Notes: generated by a model not told the origin, from the sequence alone. Numbered from the stretch's first letter, positions 1 to 8,581 are shown. The stretch is 64,000 nt of DNA from Microbacterium oleivorans NBRC 103075 (GCF_001552475.1 NZ_BCRG01000001.1:310001-374000); one strand, 5' to 3'. A program made the numbers and translations.

Positions 1-3000
1 TCGTCATCCGGCGTCGGCAGCAGCGACCAGCGTCCGCCGACCATCGCTGGCCGCTGCGGGGCGGGCCGAGTCGGCGCGGCGATCGGCGTACCGCGGAACA
101 TGCGAGAGCGCGGGGTGCGCCGGGTCACGCGGTGCGCCTGCGACCCGCCGCCGAGGAGCCCGCGGACGGGCGCGAAGGTGTCATTCGTCACGCGTCCCGA
201 CCACGTCAGGTTCCAGAGCGCCTCGATGACGGACTGCTCGTTGGGGGAGGCGACCATCCCGGCGAGCTGCCCGGCGAAGTACGCGCCACCCGCGCCGAGC
301 GCATCGAGGATCGACTGTTCGAACGGCGTGGGCTCGTCTTCGGGCGTCTGCAGGGTGAGGGTCGCGGCATCCGCGGGGTGCAGGGCGATCCAGCCGTCGC
401 GGCCCGGGAGCGACCCCTGTCCCGACCAGAGGACCTCGCCCGTCGCGGTCAGTTCGTCGAGGAGCGCGGGGGAGTAGTCCCGCACGCGGGAGGGCAGGAT
501 GAGCGACTCCCAGGCGCTGGCGGGAAGCGGTACCCCGGCGAGCTGCTCGACGACGGCGAGGACCCCGTCGACACCCTCGAGGGGACGGGTGAGATGCTGC
601 CAGACCGGCAGGAAGCGCCCCAGGGCCTCGGGTTCGACGGGCTCGACGCTGCCGCGGATCGCGGCGAGCGACCGCATCCGGATGCGTCGCAGCACCTCGC
701 TGTCGCACCACTCGAGGTCGTCGGAGTGCGTGGAGTCCGCGGGCAGGAAGAACCCGCTCGCGAGCCGTCCCTGCGCTTCGAGTCGCTGCAGCGTCTGGCG
801 CGCGACAGCGCCGCCGACGCCGAGGCGGGACGCCACATCGGAGGTCCGGAACGGGCCGTGCGTCCGTGCGTAGCGGGCGACGAGGTCGGCGAGCGGATCG
901 ACGACCGGTTCGAGGAAGGCGGTCGGGATGCCGACGGGCAGGGCCGCGCCGAGGGCATCGCGCAACCGGCCCGCGTCCTCGATGCCCGCGACGCGGGCGA
1001 CACCGCCGAACGTGACCCGGATGGCGCGGCGGGCGTCGATGAGCTCGTCGAGGAGGGCAGCGGCATCCGTTTCGGTCGCAGCCGGCGCCGGGGCATCGGT
1101 GTCGGACGACGCCCCTTCGAGCCGTTCGGCGACCTCGACGGCCGACAGGGGGCCGAGCAGGCGCAGCAGGTCGGCCACGCCCTCGACACCGCGGACCCGG
1201 CGGGTGGGATCGAGTCGCTGCAGCTCCCGCTCGTACTGCTCGATGACGCCGGGATCGAGCAGCTCGCGCATCTCGATCTTGCCAAGCAATTCGCTGAGGA
1301 GGGCGGGGTCGACCGACAGCGCTGCCGCACGCCGCTCGGCGAGCGGAGAGTCGCCCTCGTACATGAACGCGCCGACATATCCGAAGAGCAGGTCGCGCGC
1401 GTAGGGCGACGGGGAGCTCGTCGTCGTCTCGACGAGACGGATGCGGCGGTCCGCGATGCTCCGTGCGATGCGCAGGAGCGCGGGCAGGTCGTAGACGTCC
1501 TGCAGGACCTCGCGAAGCGTCTCGAGGATGATCGGGAAGGTCGGGTGCTCCTTGGCGACCTCGAGCAGCTGCGCCGAGCGCTGCCGCTGCTGCCAGAGTG
1601 GCGACCGCTTGTTGGGGTTGAGCCGGGGAAGAAGCAGCGCCCGGGCCGCGCACTCGCGGAAACGGGAGGCGAACAGCGCCGACCCGCCGACCTCCGAGGT
1701 GACGAGCTGCTCGAGCTCGTCGGCGTCGAACACGAAGAGCTCCGCGCCGGGCGGCTCCGCGTCGGTGTCGGGAACGCGGGCGATGATCCCGTCGTCGCTC
1801 GCGACAGCGGCTCCCTCGACGCCGAGGCGCTCCCGGATCCGGGCGTTGACGGCCAGCGCCCACGGCGCGTGCACATGCATGCCGTACGGGGAATGCAGGA
1901 TGACGCGCCAGTCGCCGACCTCGTCGCGAGAGCGCTCGACGGTCAGGGTCTTGTCGGTCGGCAGACTGCCCGTGGCGTCGCGCTGCTCGCCGATGTAGGC
2001 GAGCAGGTTGCCGATCGCGTTGTCGTCGAGCCCCGATTCGCGCAGGCGTGCAGTCGCCTTCTCGGGCTTCGCCGTCGACAGCTCGCGCGAGAACCTGCCG
2101 AGTGCCTCGCCGAGCTCTGCGGGTCGGCCGAGCCCATCGCCGTGCCAGAACGGCAGCTTGCCCGGCTGGCCATAGGCGGGGAGGACGTTGACGCGGTCGT
2201 GGGTGATCTCGACGATCCGCCAGCTCGTCGTCCCGAGGGTGAAGACGTCGCCGACGCGGGACTCGTAGACCATCTCCTCGTCGAGCTCCCCGACGCGGGC
2301 ATTGCGCGCCTCGCCGGAGATGAACACGCCGAACAGCCCTCGGTCGGGGATGGTTCCGCCGCTCGTGACCGCGATGCGTTGTGCCCCGGGTCGGCCCGTG
2401 ATGGTCCCGGCATCCCGGTCCCACACGACGCGGGGTCGCAACTCGGCGAACGCGTCGGACGGGTAGCGGCCGGCGAGGAGGTCGAGCGTCGCCTCGTACG
2501 CCGAGCGGGGGAGGGAGCGGAACGGAGCGGAGCGTTTGACCGTCTCGAACCAGCCCTCGACGTCGAGCACGGCCACCGCGGAGGCGGCGATCGTGTGCTG
2601 AGCGAGGATGTCGAGAGGGTTCTGCGGCACCGAGATCGCCTCGATCTGACCCGCCAGCATCCGCTCGGTCACGACGGCGGTGTGCAGTACGTCGCCCCGA
2701 TGCTTGGGGAACAGCGCGGCGCGGCTGACCTCACCCACCTGGTGGCCGGCGCGACCGACGCGCTGCAGACCGGATGCCGCCGAGGGCGGCGCTTCGACCT
2801 GGATGACGAGGTCGACGGCGCCCATGTCGATGCCGAGCTCGAGGCTGCTCGTCGCGACGACGCAGCGGAGGACACCCGACTTCAGCTCGTCCTCGACCTG
2901 CGCACGCTGCTCCTTCGACACCGAGCCGTGGTGCGCCTTCGCGAGGATCGCGGCGACGCCCGCAGAGGATCCTGCCTGCGCCATCATGGCCGCGGGTACG

Positions 3001-4064
3001 GTCTGGTCGGGCACGTCGATCCCCACCCGCTCGGCATAGATCTCGTTGAGCCGTCCGGTCAGCCGCTCGGCGAGGCGGCGCGAGTTCGAGAACACGATCG
3101 TGGAGCGGTGCGCGAGAATGCGGTCGACGATCGCCTCTTCGACGTGCGGCCAGACCGAACCCGTCATCTCGGATGACTGCGGCGGGGTGTACCAGTTGCC
3201 GCCGTCGCCGTCATCGTCGTCGGGATCGACGGCGACCGGCTCCTCCGCGTCTGCGCCCGGGGGCGGGGGAGGGTTGGTGAGGTCATCGATCGGAACGACG
3301 ACCGAAAGGTCGAAGGCTTTCGTGGCCTTCGGCGCGACGATGTCGACGGGCGCGGCTCCGCCGAGGAACCGCGCGACCTCGTCGATCGGCCGCACCGTCG
3401 CCGACAGACCGATGCGCTGTGCCGGGGTGTCGAGCAGGGCGTCGAGGCGTTCGAGGCTGACGGCGAGGTGCGCACCGCGTTTGGTCGCGGCGACCGCGTG
3501 GACCTCGTCGACGATGACAGTGTGGATGCCGCGCAGCGTCTCGGCTGCCTGCGAGGTCAGCATCAGGTAGAGCGACTCGGGTGTTGTAATGAGGATGTCG
3601 GGAGGGTCGGCGAGAAGACGCCGCCGGTCACCGGAGGGAGTGTCTCCGGAGCGGACCCCGACCGTCACGTCGGGTGCCGGAATCCCGAGCCGGCGGGCGG
3701 ACTGCCCGATGCCGACCAGCGGCGAGCGGAGGTTGCGCTCCACGTCGACGCCGAGCGCCTTCAGCGGCGAGATGTAGAGGACGCGCGTGCGGGGGGAGGA
3801 GGCATCCGGTCGCTTCTTCTTGCCGCGCGCGGGCTGCTCGCCCTCGGCGGCGGGCTTCTCGGCGACGCGGTCGCGGAAGATCCGGTCGAGCGCCCACAGG
3901 AAGGCCGACAGTGTCTTTCCCGACCCCGTCGGAGCCACGACGAGGGCGTGCTTTCCGGCGGAGATCGCCTGCCATGCACCGGCCTGCGCAGACGTAGGGG
4001 CGTGGAAGGCGCCACGGAACCAATCCTGCGTCGCAGGACTGAACCGCTGGAGGACGTCCGCCAT
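1..4064 (-). CDS. lhr: Lhr-family ATP-dependent DNA helicase (3' end outside window)
   Basis: Large superfamily 2 helicase expected to unwind DNA or RNA-DNA hybrids during repair. About 1354 codons are visible; the family is usually about 1500 residues, so the C-terminal tail lies beyond the window start. Visible in order: Walker A APTGSGKT near residue 44-51, a DEVHA box, the SAT-type motif (GLSATVRP), the helicase C-terminal region with QRVGRAGH (motif VI), then the long Lhr-specific winged-helix and C-terminal region. The N-terminus MADVLQRFSP matches the usual start of this family. AGGAGG directly abuts the ATG, too close for a normal ribosome binding site; GATGAT 6 nt upstream could be a weak -10 for a leaderless message. 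The ABC-F gene upstream ends in its own terminator. The family assignment is firm; the biological role is known only from relatives. Confidence 0.93.
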   Translation of the reverse strand, partial: MADVLQRFSPATQDWFRGAFHAPTSAQAGAWQAISAGKHALVVAPTGSGKTLSAFLWALDRIFRDRVAEKPAAEGEQPARGKKKRPDASSPRTRVLYISPLKALGVDVERNLRSPLVGIGQSARRLGIPAPDVTVGVRSGDTPSGDRRRLLADPPDILITTPESLYLMLTSQAAETLRGIHTVIVDEVHAVAATKRGAHLAVSLERLDALLDTPAQRIGLSATVRPIDEVARFLGGAAPVDIVAPKATKAFDLSVVVPIDDLTNPPPPPGADAEEPVAVDPDDDDGDGGNWYTPPQSSEMTGSVWPHVEEAIVDRILAHRSTIVFSNSRRLAERLTGRLNEIYAERVGIDVPDQTVPAAMMAQAGSSAGVAAILAKAHHGSVSKEQRAQVEDELKSGVLRCVVATSSLELGIDMGAVDLVIQVEAPPSAASGLQRVGRAGHQVGEVSRAALFPKHRGDVLHTAVVTERMLAGQIEAISVPQNPLDILAQHTIAASAVAVLDVEGWFETVKRSAPFRSLPRSAYEATLDLLAGRYPSDAFAELRPRVVWDRDAGTITGRPGAQRIAVTSGGTIPDRGLFGVFISGEARNARVGELDEEMVYESRVGDVFTLGTTSWRIVEITHDRVNVLPAYGQPGKLPFWHGDGLGRPAELGEALGRFSRELSTAKPEKATARLRESGLDDNAIGNLLAYIGEQRDATGSLPTDKTLTVERSRDEVGDWRVILHSPYGMHVHAPWALAVNARIRERLGVEGAAVASDDGIIARVPDTDAEPPGAELFVFDADELEQLVTSEVGGSALFASRFRECAARALLLPRLNPNKRSPLWQQRQRSAQLLEVAKEHPTFPIILETLREVLQDVYDLPALLRIARSIADRRIRLVETTTSSPSPYARDLLFGYVGAFMYEGDSPLAERRAAALSVDPALLSELLGKIEMRELLDPGVIEQYERELQRLDPTRRVRGVEGVADLLRLLGPLSAVEVAERLEGASSDTDAPAPAATETDAAALLDELIDARRAIRVTFGGVARVAGIEDAGRLRDALGAALPVGIPTAFLEPVVDPLADLVARYARTHGPFRTSDVASRLGVGGAVARQTLQRLEAQGRLASGFFLPADSTHSDDLEWCDSEVLRRIRMRSLAAIRGSVEPVEPEALGRFLPVWQHLTRPLEGVDGVLAVVEQLAGVPLPASAWESLILPSRVRDYSPALLDELTATGEVLWSGQGSLPGRDGWIALHPADAATLTLQTPEDEPTPFEQSILDALGAGGAYFAGQLAGMVASPNEQSVIEALWNLTWSGRVTNDTFAPVRGLLGGGSQAHRVTRRTPRSRMFRGTPIAAPTRPAPQRPAMVGGRWSLLPTPDD

Positions 4065-4094
4065 CCTCCTATCATCGCGCGGACCACCGACATC

Positions 4095-4118
4095 GGGCCG
4101 GGGCTTGCGCCCCGGCCC
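4095..4118 (-). terminator. Terminator hairpin after the ABC-F gene
   Basis: Perfect 10-bp stem (GGGCCGGGGC / GCCCCGGCCC) with a 4-nt loop, lying 6 nt past the ABC-F stop codon and before the helicase start. There is no U tract, as is common in high-GC actinobacteria. Confidence 0.75.
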
Positions 4119-4123
4119 GAACG

Positions 4124-5785
4124 TCAGGCCTCCGTCATCCGGCCCTCGCTGAGCTCCAGCGTCAGGTCGGGCCCGACGCGTCGAAGGAACGCGTCGTCGT
4201 GACTGACGACGAGCACCGCGCCGCGATAGGCCGAGAGGGCCTCGACGAGCTGGTCGACCGTGTCGAGGTCGAGGTTGTTCGTCGGCTCGTCGAGCACCAG
4301 GAGGTGCGGCGGCGGGTCGGCCAGCAGCAGCCGGGCGAGCGCGACGCGGAACCGTTCGCCGCCCGACAGCGCCGCCACGGGCCGCAGCACCGTGTCACCG
4401 CGAATGAGGAATCGCGCCAGCCGGTTCCGGAGGTCCACGTCTCCGACGCCAGGAGCCCCGGCGCGGATGTTCTCCAGCACCGACGCCGCCTCATCGAGCC
4501 CATCGATCCGCTGCGACAGGTAGCCGACCCGGTCGGTGTGCGCCTCTGCCCGTGCCGTTCTCCGGATGGATGCCGTGTCCAGGCCGGATCCGGGCGGCTC
4601 ACCCGCCTCCTGACCGGAGATCGGGCCGACGGCCGGCGCAGCCGAGGCGACGAGCCGCTCGAGGAGCGTCGTCTTGCCGGCGCCGTTGCGGCCGATCAGG
4701 GCCACGCGCTCCGGCCCCTGGATGATCCAGGCGCGCTCGCCGTCGCCGATCGTTGCGATGCGACGGCCCGTCCCGACGTCCGGATCGGGCAGGTCGATGC
4801 GCACCGTGTCGTCATCGCGCACGCGCCGTCCGGCGGTGTCGACGGCGGAGCGGGCGGCATCCACCTTCTCGTTCGCCTCGACGCGCAGCCGGCCCGCCGT
4901 CACCTGCGCGGCCCGCTTCTTCGCGCCGAGCACGATGCGGGGTGCCGACCGCTCGAACGCGGCCTTGCGGCCCTGTGCGTTGCGGGTCCCGATGGCGGAC
5001 TCGACGTGCGCCCGGTCGCGCCGCTCGCGCTTGAGAAGCTGCCGAGCGGCAGTCTCAGCCTGCGCCGCCGCGGCCTGTTCGGTGTCTAGCCATGCCTTCC
5101 ATTCGGAGTACGGGCCGCCGAAGACCGACAGCTCGTTGTCGTAGATCTCCGCCGTGTCGTCCAGCTCCTCGAGCAACGCGACGTCGTGGCTCACGACGAT
5201 CAGCGTGCCGCGCCAGGTGCGTACGAGCTCGTGCACGCGGGCGCGCGCATCGCGGTCGAGGTTGTTCGTCGGCTCGTCGAGCAGGGCGATGTCGGCGCCA
5301 CGCAGCTGCACGCCGATGAGGGCGGCGAGCACCGCCTCGCCGCCCGACAGCTCGCCGACGCGGCGATCGAGCGCGCCGTCGGGCAAGCCGACAGTGGCGA
5401 GCGCAGCCGTCGCCCGTGCCTCGACGTCCCAGTCGTCGCCGACGGTGTCGAAGTGGCGTTCGTCGACGTCGCCTCGCTCGATCGCCCGTACGGCGTCGAG
5501 GGTGGCCCCGATGCCGAGGACGTCGGCGACGCTCCGGGACGTGTCGAGCGTCAGCTGCTGGGGCAGCAGGTCGACGCGCCCCGCGGTCGAGATCGAGCCC
5601 GAGGTCGGTGCGAGGGTGCCGGCGATGAGCTTCAACAGCGTGGACTTGCCGGAGCCGTTGCGTCCGACGAGGCCGGTGCGGCCGCCACCGAAAGCCCCGG
5701 AGAGCTCGTTCAGCGCGACGGTGCCGTCGGGCCAGGCGAGGGTGACGCGGTCGAGGACGACCGCTGAGGTGAGTGTGGTGGGCAT
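4124..5785 (-). CDS. ABC-F family ATPase, probable antibiotic-resistance ribosome protection protein
   Basis: Soluble protein of 553 residues with two ATP-binding cassettes and no membrane segments, the ABC-F layout. These proteins bind the ribosomal E site and either assist translation or dislodge antibiotics. First cassette: Walker A GRNGSGKST at 41-49, LSGGE, and LLDEPTNNLD. A basic Ala/Arg-rich linker follows, where ABC-F proteins carry the tRNA-interacting arm. Second cassette: GRNGAGKTT, LSGGERFRVALARLLL and LVLDEPTNNLD. The ATG at 5785 was chosen because AGGGAGG lies 6 nt upstream; the frame stays open further upstream but through leader sequence. The roughly 245-nt leader holds a short peptide reading frame and three hairpins, as in drug-inducible ABC-F resistance genes. 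Resistance rather than housekeeping function is inferred from that leader. Confidence 0.85.
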   Translation of the reverse strand: MPTTLTSAVVLDRVTLAWPDGTVALNELSGAFGGGRTGLVGRNGSGKSTLLKLIAGTLAPTSGSISTAGRVDLLPQQLTLDTSRSVADVLGIGATLDAVRAIERGDVDERHFDTVGDDWDVEARATAALATVGLPDGALDRRVGELSGGEAVLAALIGVQLRGADIALLDEPTNNLDRDARARVHELVRTWRGTLIVVSHDVALLEELDDTAEIYDNELSVFGGPYSEWKAWLDTEQAAAAQAETAARQLLKRERRDRAHVESAIGTRNAQGRKAAFERSAPRIVLGAKKRAAQVTAGRLRVEANEKVDAARSAVDTAGRRVRDDDTVRIDLPDPDVGTGRRIATIGDGERAWIIQGPERVALIGRNGAGKTTLLERLVASAAPAVGPISGQEAGEPPGSGLDTASIRRTARAEAHTDRVGYLSQRIDGLDEAASVLENIRAGAPGVGDVDLRNRLARFLIRGDTVLRPVAALSGGERFRVALARLLLADPPPHLLVLDEPTNNLDLDTVDQLVEALSAYRGAVLVVSHDDAFLRRVGPDLTLELSEGRMTEA

Positions 5786-5813
5786 ATGCGCCTCCCTGTG
5801 ATGAGGGGTGCGC

Positions 5814-5827
5814 GGACAGGTGTGTCC
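5814..5827 (-). promoter_or_regulatory. ABC-F leader hairpin nearest the start codon
   Basis: Inverted repeat GGACA / TGTCC with a 4-nt loop, about 28 nt upstream of the ABC-F start. It is the weakest of three leader hairpins and is listed because of its position next to the ribosome binding site. Confidence 0.35.
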
Positions 5828-5859
5828 ACGATCCGGCCTGCAGCGCTGGGTGCGGCCGG

Positions 5860-5877
5860 GCAGCACGGACGTGCTGC
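5860..5877 (-). promoter_or_regulatory. ABC-F leader hairpin, middle
   Basis: Perfect inverted repeat GCAGCACG / CGTGCTGC separated by 2 nt, so in RNA probably a 7-bp stem with a 4-nt loop. It lies in the untranslated leader of the ABC-F gene and could be a terminator or sequestering stem in an attenuator. Confidence 0.5.
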
Positions 5878-5891
5878 GATCGGAGGACGAC

Positions 5892-5929
5892 GGTCCGCGC
5901 TGGTCGGTGAATCGATCACCGCGCGGACC
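5892..5929 (-). promoter_or_regulatory. ABC-F leader hairpin, upstream and strongest
   Basis: Perfect 9-bp inverted repeat GGTCCGCGC / GCGCGGACC enclosing a second inverted repeat GGTGA / TCACC. In the mRNA of the ABC-F gene it would form a stable nested stem about 45 nt after the short leader reading frame. A role in attenuation is inferred. Confidence 0.5.
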
Positions 5930-5971
5930 GCCGGATTCATCCTCAAGGAGGGTCGACGGGTCAGCGCGGGA

Positions 5972-6001
5972 TCACAGCGCGATCGCGTCGATAGCCTTCA
6001 A
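5972..6001 (-). other. Putative 9-codon leader peptide upstream of ABC-F
   Basis: TTG-initiated frame encoding M-K-A-I-D-A-I-A-L and then a stop. GAGGAAG lies 5 nt before the TTG, a good ribosome binding site for so short a frame. It precedes three hairpins and the ABC-F start. Leader peptides where drug-stalled ribosomes switch downstream folding are known for erm and ABC-F resistance genes. A second open frame starting at 5946 runs over the ABC-F start but has no good ribosome binding site. Confidence 0.4.
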
Positions 6002-6036
6002 CGGCTCTTCCTCACACTCGGGACAAGGACCGGGCC

Positions 6037-6060
6037 ATGTTAGCGACGATCCGGAGCGGA
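6037..6060 (-). promoter_or_regulatory. Candidate promoter of the ABC-F gene
   Basis: On the minus strand TAACAT (6042-6037) is preceded at 18 nt by CTGGCA, each sharing four of six bases with the consensus boxes. Transcription would begin near 6030, giving a leader of about 245 nt. This is the most AT-rich spot between the esterase stop and the ABC-F start. Confidence 0.35.
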
Positions 6061-6082
6061 TGCCAGGGGTCGGCCGCCGTCC

Positions 6083-6742
6083 TCAGCCCTTCGGCGTGGC
6101 CAGCTGCTTCTCGAGGAACACCCGGACGTCGTTCAGCTCCTCCGCTGACACGCTGTGCGCGAGGTTCGGGTAGACCCGTCCGCTGAGGTCGACGTGCCCG
6201 GGCAGCCACTCGGCGGTGTGGTCGACGAAGCGGGCCGAGATGACCTCGTCGCGCGCACCGCGGCCCCAGAACACCGGCGGTCGGACCTCCGCCAGCTCCG
6301 CATCGCCGGCTGCGGGTTCGGGGAAGGCGTAGCCGGCGAGGTTCACGGCGAAGGCCGCGTCGCGCGGCCGCATCCGCATCATCTGCAGCGCGATCACCCC
6401 GCCCTGCGAGAACCCGAGAAGACCGACGGATGCCGCGTCCCCCCGCACCTTGTCGATCCACTCCCAGACGGCGTGGGCTGAGGCGGTCACCTCGGCGGGG
6501 TCGCGACTCTCGACGCCGTCGATCGTGAACCACGAGTAGCCCGGCATCGGGAAGCGGGGTGCGAGTGGTGCGCGGACCGCGACCGCCACGTACTCGGCGG
6601 GAAGGTGCGGAACGAGGCCGAACAGGTCCTCCTCGTTCGATCCGTACCCGTGCAGGAGCACGAGCAGCGGTCGGTCGCCGCGCTCGTCCACGGGCGCGGA
6701 CCAGAGCACGACGTCGGGATCGAGCGGGGAAGCGGCCACCAT
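6083..6742 (-). CDS. Alpha/beta hydrolase, phospholipase/carboxylesterase family
   Basis: Probable cytoplasmic esterase of 219 residues hydrolysing short acyl or phospholipid-derived esters. It shows the family's oxyanion-loop region LVLLHGYGSNEEDL, the nucleophile elbow GFSQGG, a likely catalytic Asp in GARDEV and a catalytic His in NLAHSVS near the end. Length fits the family (about 210-225). The frame stays open upstream beyond the divergent NUDIX start. The ATG at 6742 has AGGATGG a few bases upstream and gives the expected length; an ATG at 6772 is possible. Lies between the ABC-F gene and a divergently transcribed NUDIX-like gene. The substrate cannot be told from sequence. Confidence 0.85.
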   Translation of the reverse strand: MVAASPLDPDVVLWSAPVDERGDRPLLVLLHGYGSNEEDLFGLVPHLPAEYVAVAVRAPLAPRFPMPGYSWFTIDGVESRDPAEVTASAHAVWEWIDKVRGDAASVGLLGFSQGGVIALQMMRMRPRDAAFAVNLAGYAFPEPAAGDAELAEVRPPVFWGRGARDEVISARFVDHTAEWLPGHVDLSGRVYPNLAHSVSAEELNDVRVFLEKQLATPKG

Positions 6743-6797
6743 GCGTCCATCCTGCACCAGGCCCGGCGACATCACCCGGACGCGCCATCGGCTCGGG

Positions 6798-6803
6798 TAT
6801 ACA
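6798..6803 (+). promoter_or_regulatory. -10 box, leaderless start of the NUDIX-like gene
   Basis: TATACA ends 6 nt before the ATG at 6810. It lies in the palindrome GTATAC, so it may also serve the divergent esterase gene. Confidence 0.55.
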
Positions 6804-6809
6804 TGAGGC

Positions 6810-7439
6810 ATGGCCGTCCGCACTCCCGACCCCGACCCGAACGAGCGTGACGACGAGGAAGGATCCTCGCGTGATCCGCTCCGAGGCCTCGGCTCGTCGA
6901 TGGGGCGCCCCGGCTCCGCGGGCAACCCCGCCTGGCTGAGCGATGTCGAGCTGGCCGAGGCGCGACGGCGGTTGCCGATGCTCTACGTCGAGGCCGTGCC
7001 CGTCCGCCTGGACGGCATGGGAGCGGTGACCGAGGTCGGCATCCTGCTGCGTGCGACGCCCATGGGCGAGATCTCGCGAACGATCGTGTCGGGCCGTGTC
7101 CGCTATGGCGAGACCGTCCGCGACGCGCTGTTCCGCCACCTCGAGAACGACCTCGGCCCGATGGCGTTCCCGATGCTGCCGCCGCAGCCGGCGCCGTTCA
7201 CGGTGGCCGAGTACTTCCCGATTCCCGGCGTGAGCGCTTACCACGACGACCGGCAGCACGCCGTGTCGCTCGCGTTCGTCGTTCCCGTCACCGGCACGTG
7301 CGAGCCGCGTCAGGACGCGCTCGAGGTCACCTGGATGTCGCCCGAAGAGGCGTCGTCCGACGCGCTCGCCGCCGAGATGGAGGGCGGCCGATCGTCGCTC
7401 GTGCGGCAGGCCCTCGCCTCGGTCGGCGCGCTGCGGTAG
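6810..7439 (+). CDS. NUDIX-like hydrolase family protein (DUF4916 type)
   Basis: Protein of 209 residues. The first 40 residues are charged and probably disordered. The rest resembles the actinobacterial DUF4916/NUDIX-like family: a central GRVRYGETVRDALFRHLEND stretch sits where the NUDIX box belongs but lacks the canonical REUXEE spacing, so nucleotide hydrolysis is uncertain. Conserved-looking segments include LPMLYVEAVPVR, EYFPIPG and LEVTWMSPEEA. The start is set by a TATACA -10 box 6 nt upstream. The gene ends 3 nt before the convergent threonine aldolase stop. Function unknown; family assignment moderately sure. Confidence 0.8.
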   Translation: MAVRTPDPDPNERDDEEGSSRDPLRGLGSSMGRPGSAGNPAWLSDVELAEARRRLPMLYVEAVPVRLDGMGAVTEVGILLRATPMGEISRTIVSGRVRYGETVRDALFRHLENDLGPMAFPMLPPQPAPFTVAEYFPIPGVSAYHDDRQHAVSLAFVVPVTGTCEPRQDALEVTWMSPEEASSDALAAEMEGGRSSLVRQALASVGALR

Positions 7440-7442
7440 CCG

Positions 7443-8516
7443 TCAGGCGTGGGCGGTCGTCAGGCGGGAGAGGGCCGCGACGAACGCGTCGACGTCGGAC
7501 TCGCTCGTGTCGAACGAGCACATCCAGCGCACCTCGTTCTTCGAGGCATCCCAGTCGTAGAAGCGGAACGATTCGCGAAGCTCATCGGCGACGCCGTCGG
7601 GCAGGGTCGCGAAGACCCCGTTCGCCTGCGTCGGCTGGCTGAAGCGCACACCAGAGATCGAGCCGTCGGCGAGGCCCGCCTCGACGGCCGCCCGCAGACG
7701 CGCCGCCATCGCGTTGGAGTGACGTGCGTTCCGCAGGTACAGGTCGCCCTCGTAGAGCGCGATCAGCTGTGCCGAGACGAAGCGCATCTTCGATGAAAGC
7801 TGCATGTTGAGCTTGCGCAGATACGGCAGGCCCTGGGATGCCGCGGGGTCGAGCACGACGATGGCCTCGGCTGCGAGAGCGCCGTTCTTCGTGCCACCGG
7901 CGCTGACGAGGTCGACACCGGCATCCTTCGTGAAGGCGCGGATCGGCAGATCAAGGGCGGCGGCGGCGTTCGACAGGCGTGCGCCGTCGAGGTGCAGGCG
8001 CATTCCGCGCGCGTGCGCGTGGTCGGCCAGCGCCCGGATCTCGTCGGGCGTGTAGAGCGTGCCGAGCTCGGTGGACTGCGTGATCGACACGACCAGCGGC
8101 TGCGCGCGGTGCTCGTCGCCCCAGCCCCATGCCTCCCTGTCGACGAGCTCGGGAGTGAGCTTGCCGTCGTCGGTCGGCACGTTCAGGATCTTGATGCCCG
8201 CGACCTTCTCGGGGGCGCCGCCCTCGTCGACGTTGATGTGGGCGGTGGATGCCGCGACCACAGCGCCCCAGCGGGGGAGCATCGACTGCAGGCCGGTGAC
8301 GTTCGCGCCGGTGCCGTTGAACACCGGGAAGGCCTGCGCCTCTTCGCCGAAGTGGCGCGCGAAGACCTGCTGCAGCCGCTCCGTGTAGACGTCTTCGCCG
8401 TAGGCGATCTGGTGGCCGTCGTTGGCGGCGGCGATGGCCGCGAGCACCTCGGGGTGGACCCCGGAGTAGTTGTCGCTGGCGAAGGAACGGACCGTGGGGT
8501 CGTGGAGCGTCGTCAC
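7443..8516 (-). CDS. ltaE: Low-specificity L-threonine aldolase (PLP-dependent)
   Basis: Cleaves L-threonine or allo-threonine to glycine and acetaldehyde in the cytoplasm. The 357-residue length fits the beta-eliminating lyase family. Seen in order: the N-terminal SDNYSGVHPEVL segment, the cofactor-stacking region TAHINVDEGGA, RLHLDGARLSNAA carrying the PLP-nitrogen-binding Asp, and SAGGTKNGAL with the PLP-binding Lys. The GTG start has TAGGCT 6 nt upstream, predicting a leaderless message; GGAGGG is adjacent but too close to be a normal ribosome binding site. Convergent with the NUDIX gene and divergent from the MFS exporter. Function confident; the natural substrate stereochemistry is not determinable. 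Confidence 0.9.
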   Translation of the reverse strand: MTTLHDPTVRSFASDNYSGVHPEVLAAIAAANDGHQIAYGEDVYTERLQQVFARHFGEEAQAFPVFNGTGANVTGLQSMLPRWGAVVAASTAHINVDEGGAPEKVAGIKILNVPTDDGKLTPELVDREAWGWGDEHRAQPLVVSITQSTELGTLYTPDEIRALADHAHARGMRLHLDGARLSNAAAALDLPIRAFTKDAGVDLVSAGGTKNGALAAEAIVVLDPAASQGLPYLRKLNMQLSSKMRFVSAQLIALYEGDLYLRNARHSNAMAARLRAAVEAGLADGSISGVRFSQPTQANGVFATLPDGVADELRESFRFYDWDASKNEVRWMCSFDTSESDVDAFVAALSRLTTAHA

Positions 8517-8522
8517 CCCTCC

Positions 8523-8528
8523 AGCCTA
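8523..8528 (-). promoter_or_regulatory. -10 box, leaderless start of threonine aldolase
   Basis: TAGGCT on the minus strand, 6 nt upstream of the GTG at 8516. No convincing -35 box is seen. Confidence 0.5.
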
Positions 8529-8569
8529 GGTTGCGCGGCGGGGTCTTCCCCCGTGTCGGAGCCCGGCGA

Positions 8570-8575
8570 TACCCT
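8570..8575 (+). promoter_or_regulatory. -10 box, leaderless start of the MFS gene
   Basis: TACCCT, 6 nt before the ATG at 8582. It lies back to back with the threonine aldolase promoter about 45 bp away. Confidence 0.45.
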
Positions 8576-8581
8576 CACCGC

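Noticed and set aside
132..3176. A thousand-codon open frame on the plus strand opposite the helicase
   Set aside because: It is Arg/Asp/Glu-rich without recognisable domains and mirrors the codon bias of the helicase on the other strand. High-GC genes routinely leave such open antisense frames; similar ones lie opposite galT, pgm, the esterase and the FtsX-type permease.
5710..5946. A 78-codon frame starting TTG in the ABC-F leader and running into the ABC-F gene
   Set aside because: It has no clear ribosome binding site and crosses two hairpins and the ABC-F start out of frame. The 9-codon frame at 5972-6001 is the better leader peptide candidate.
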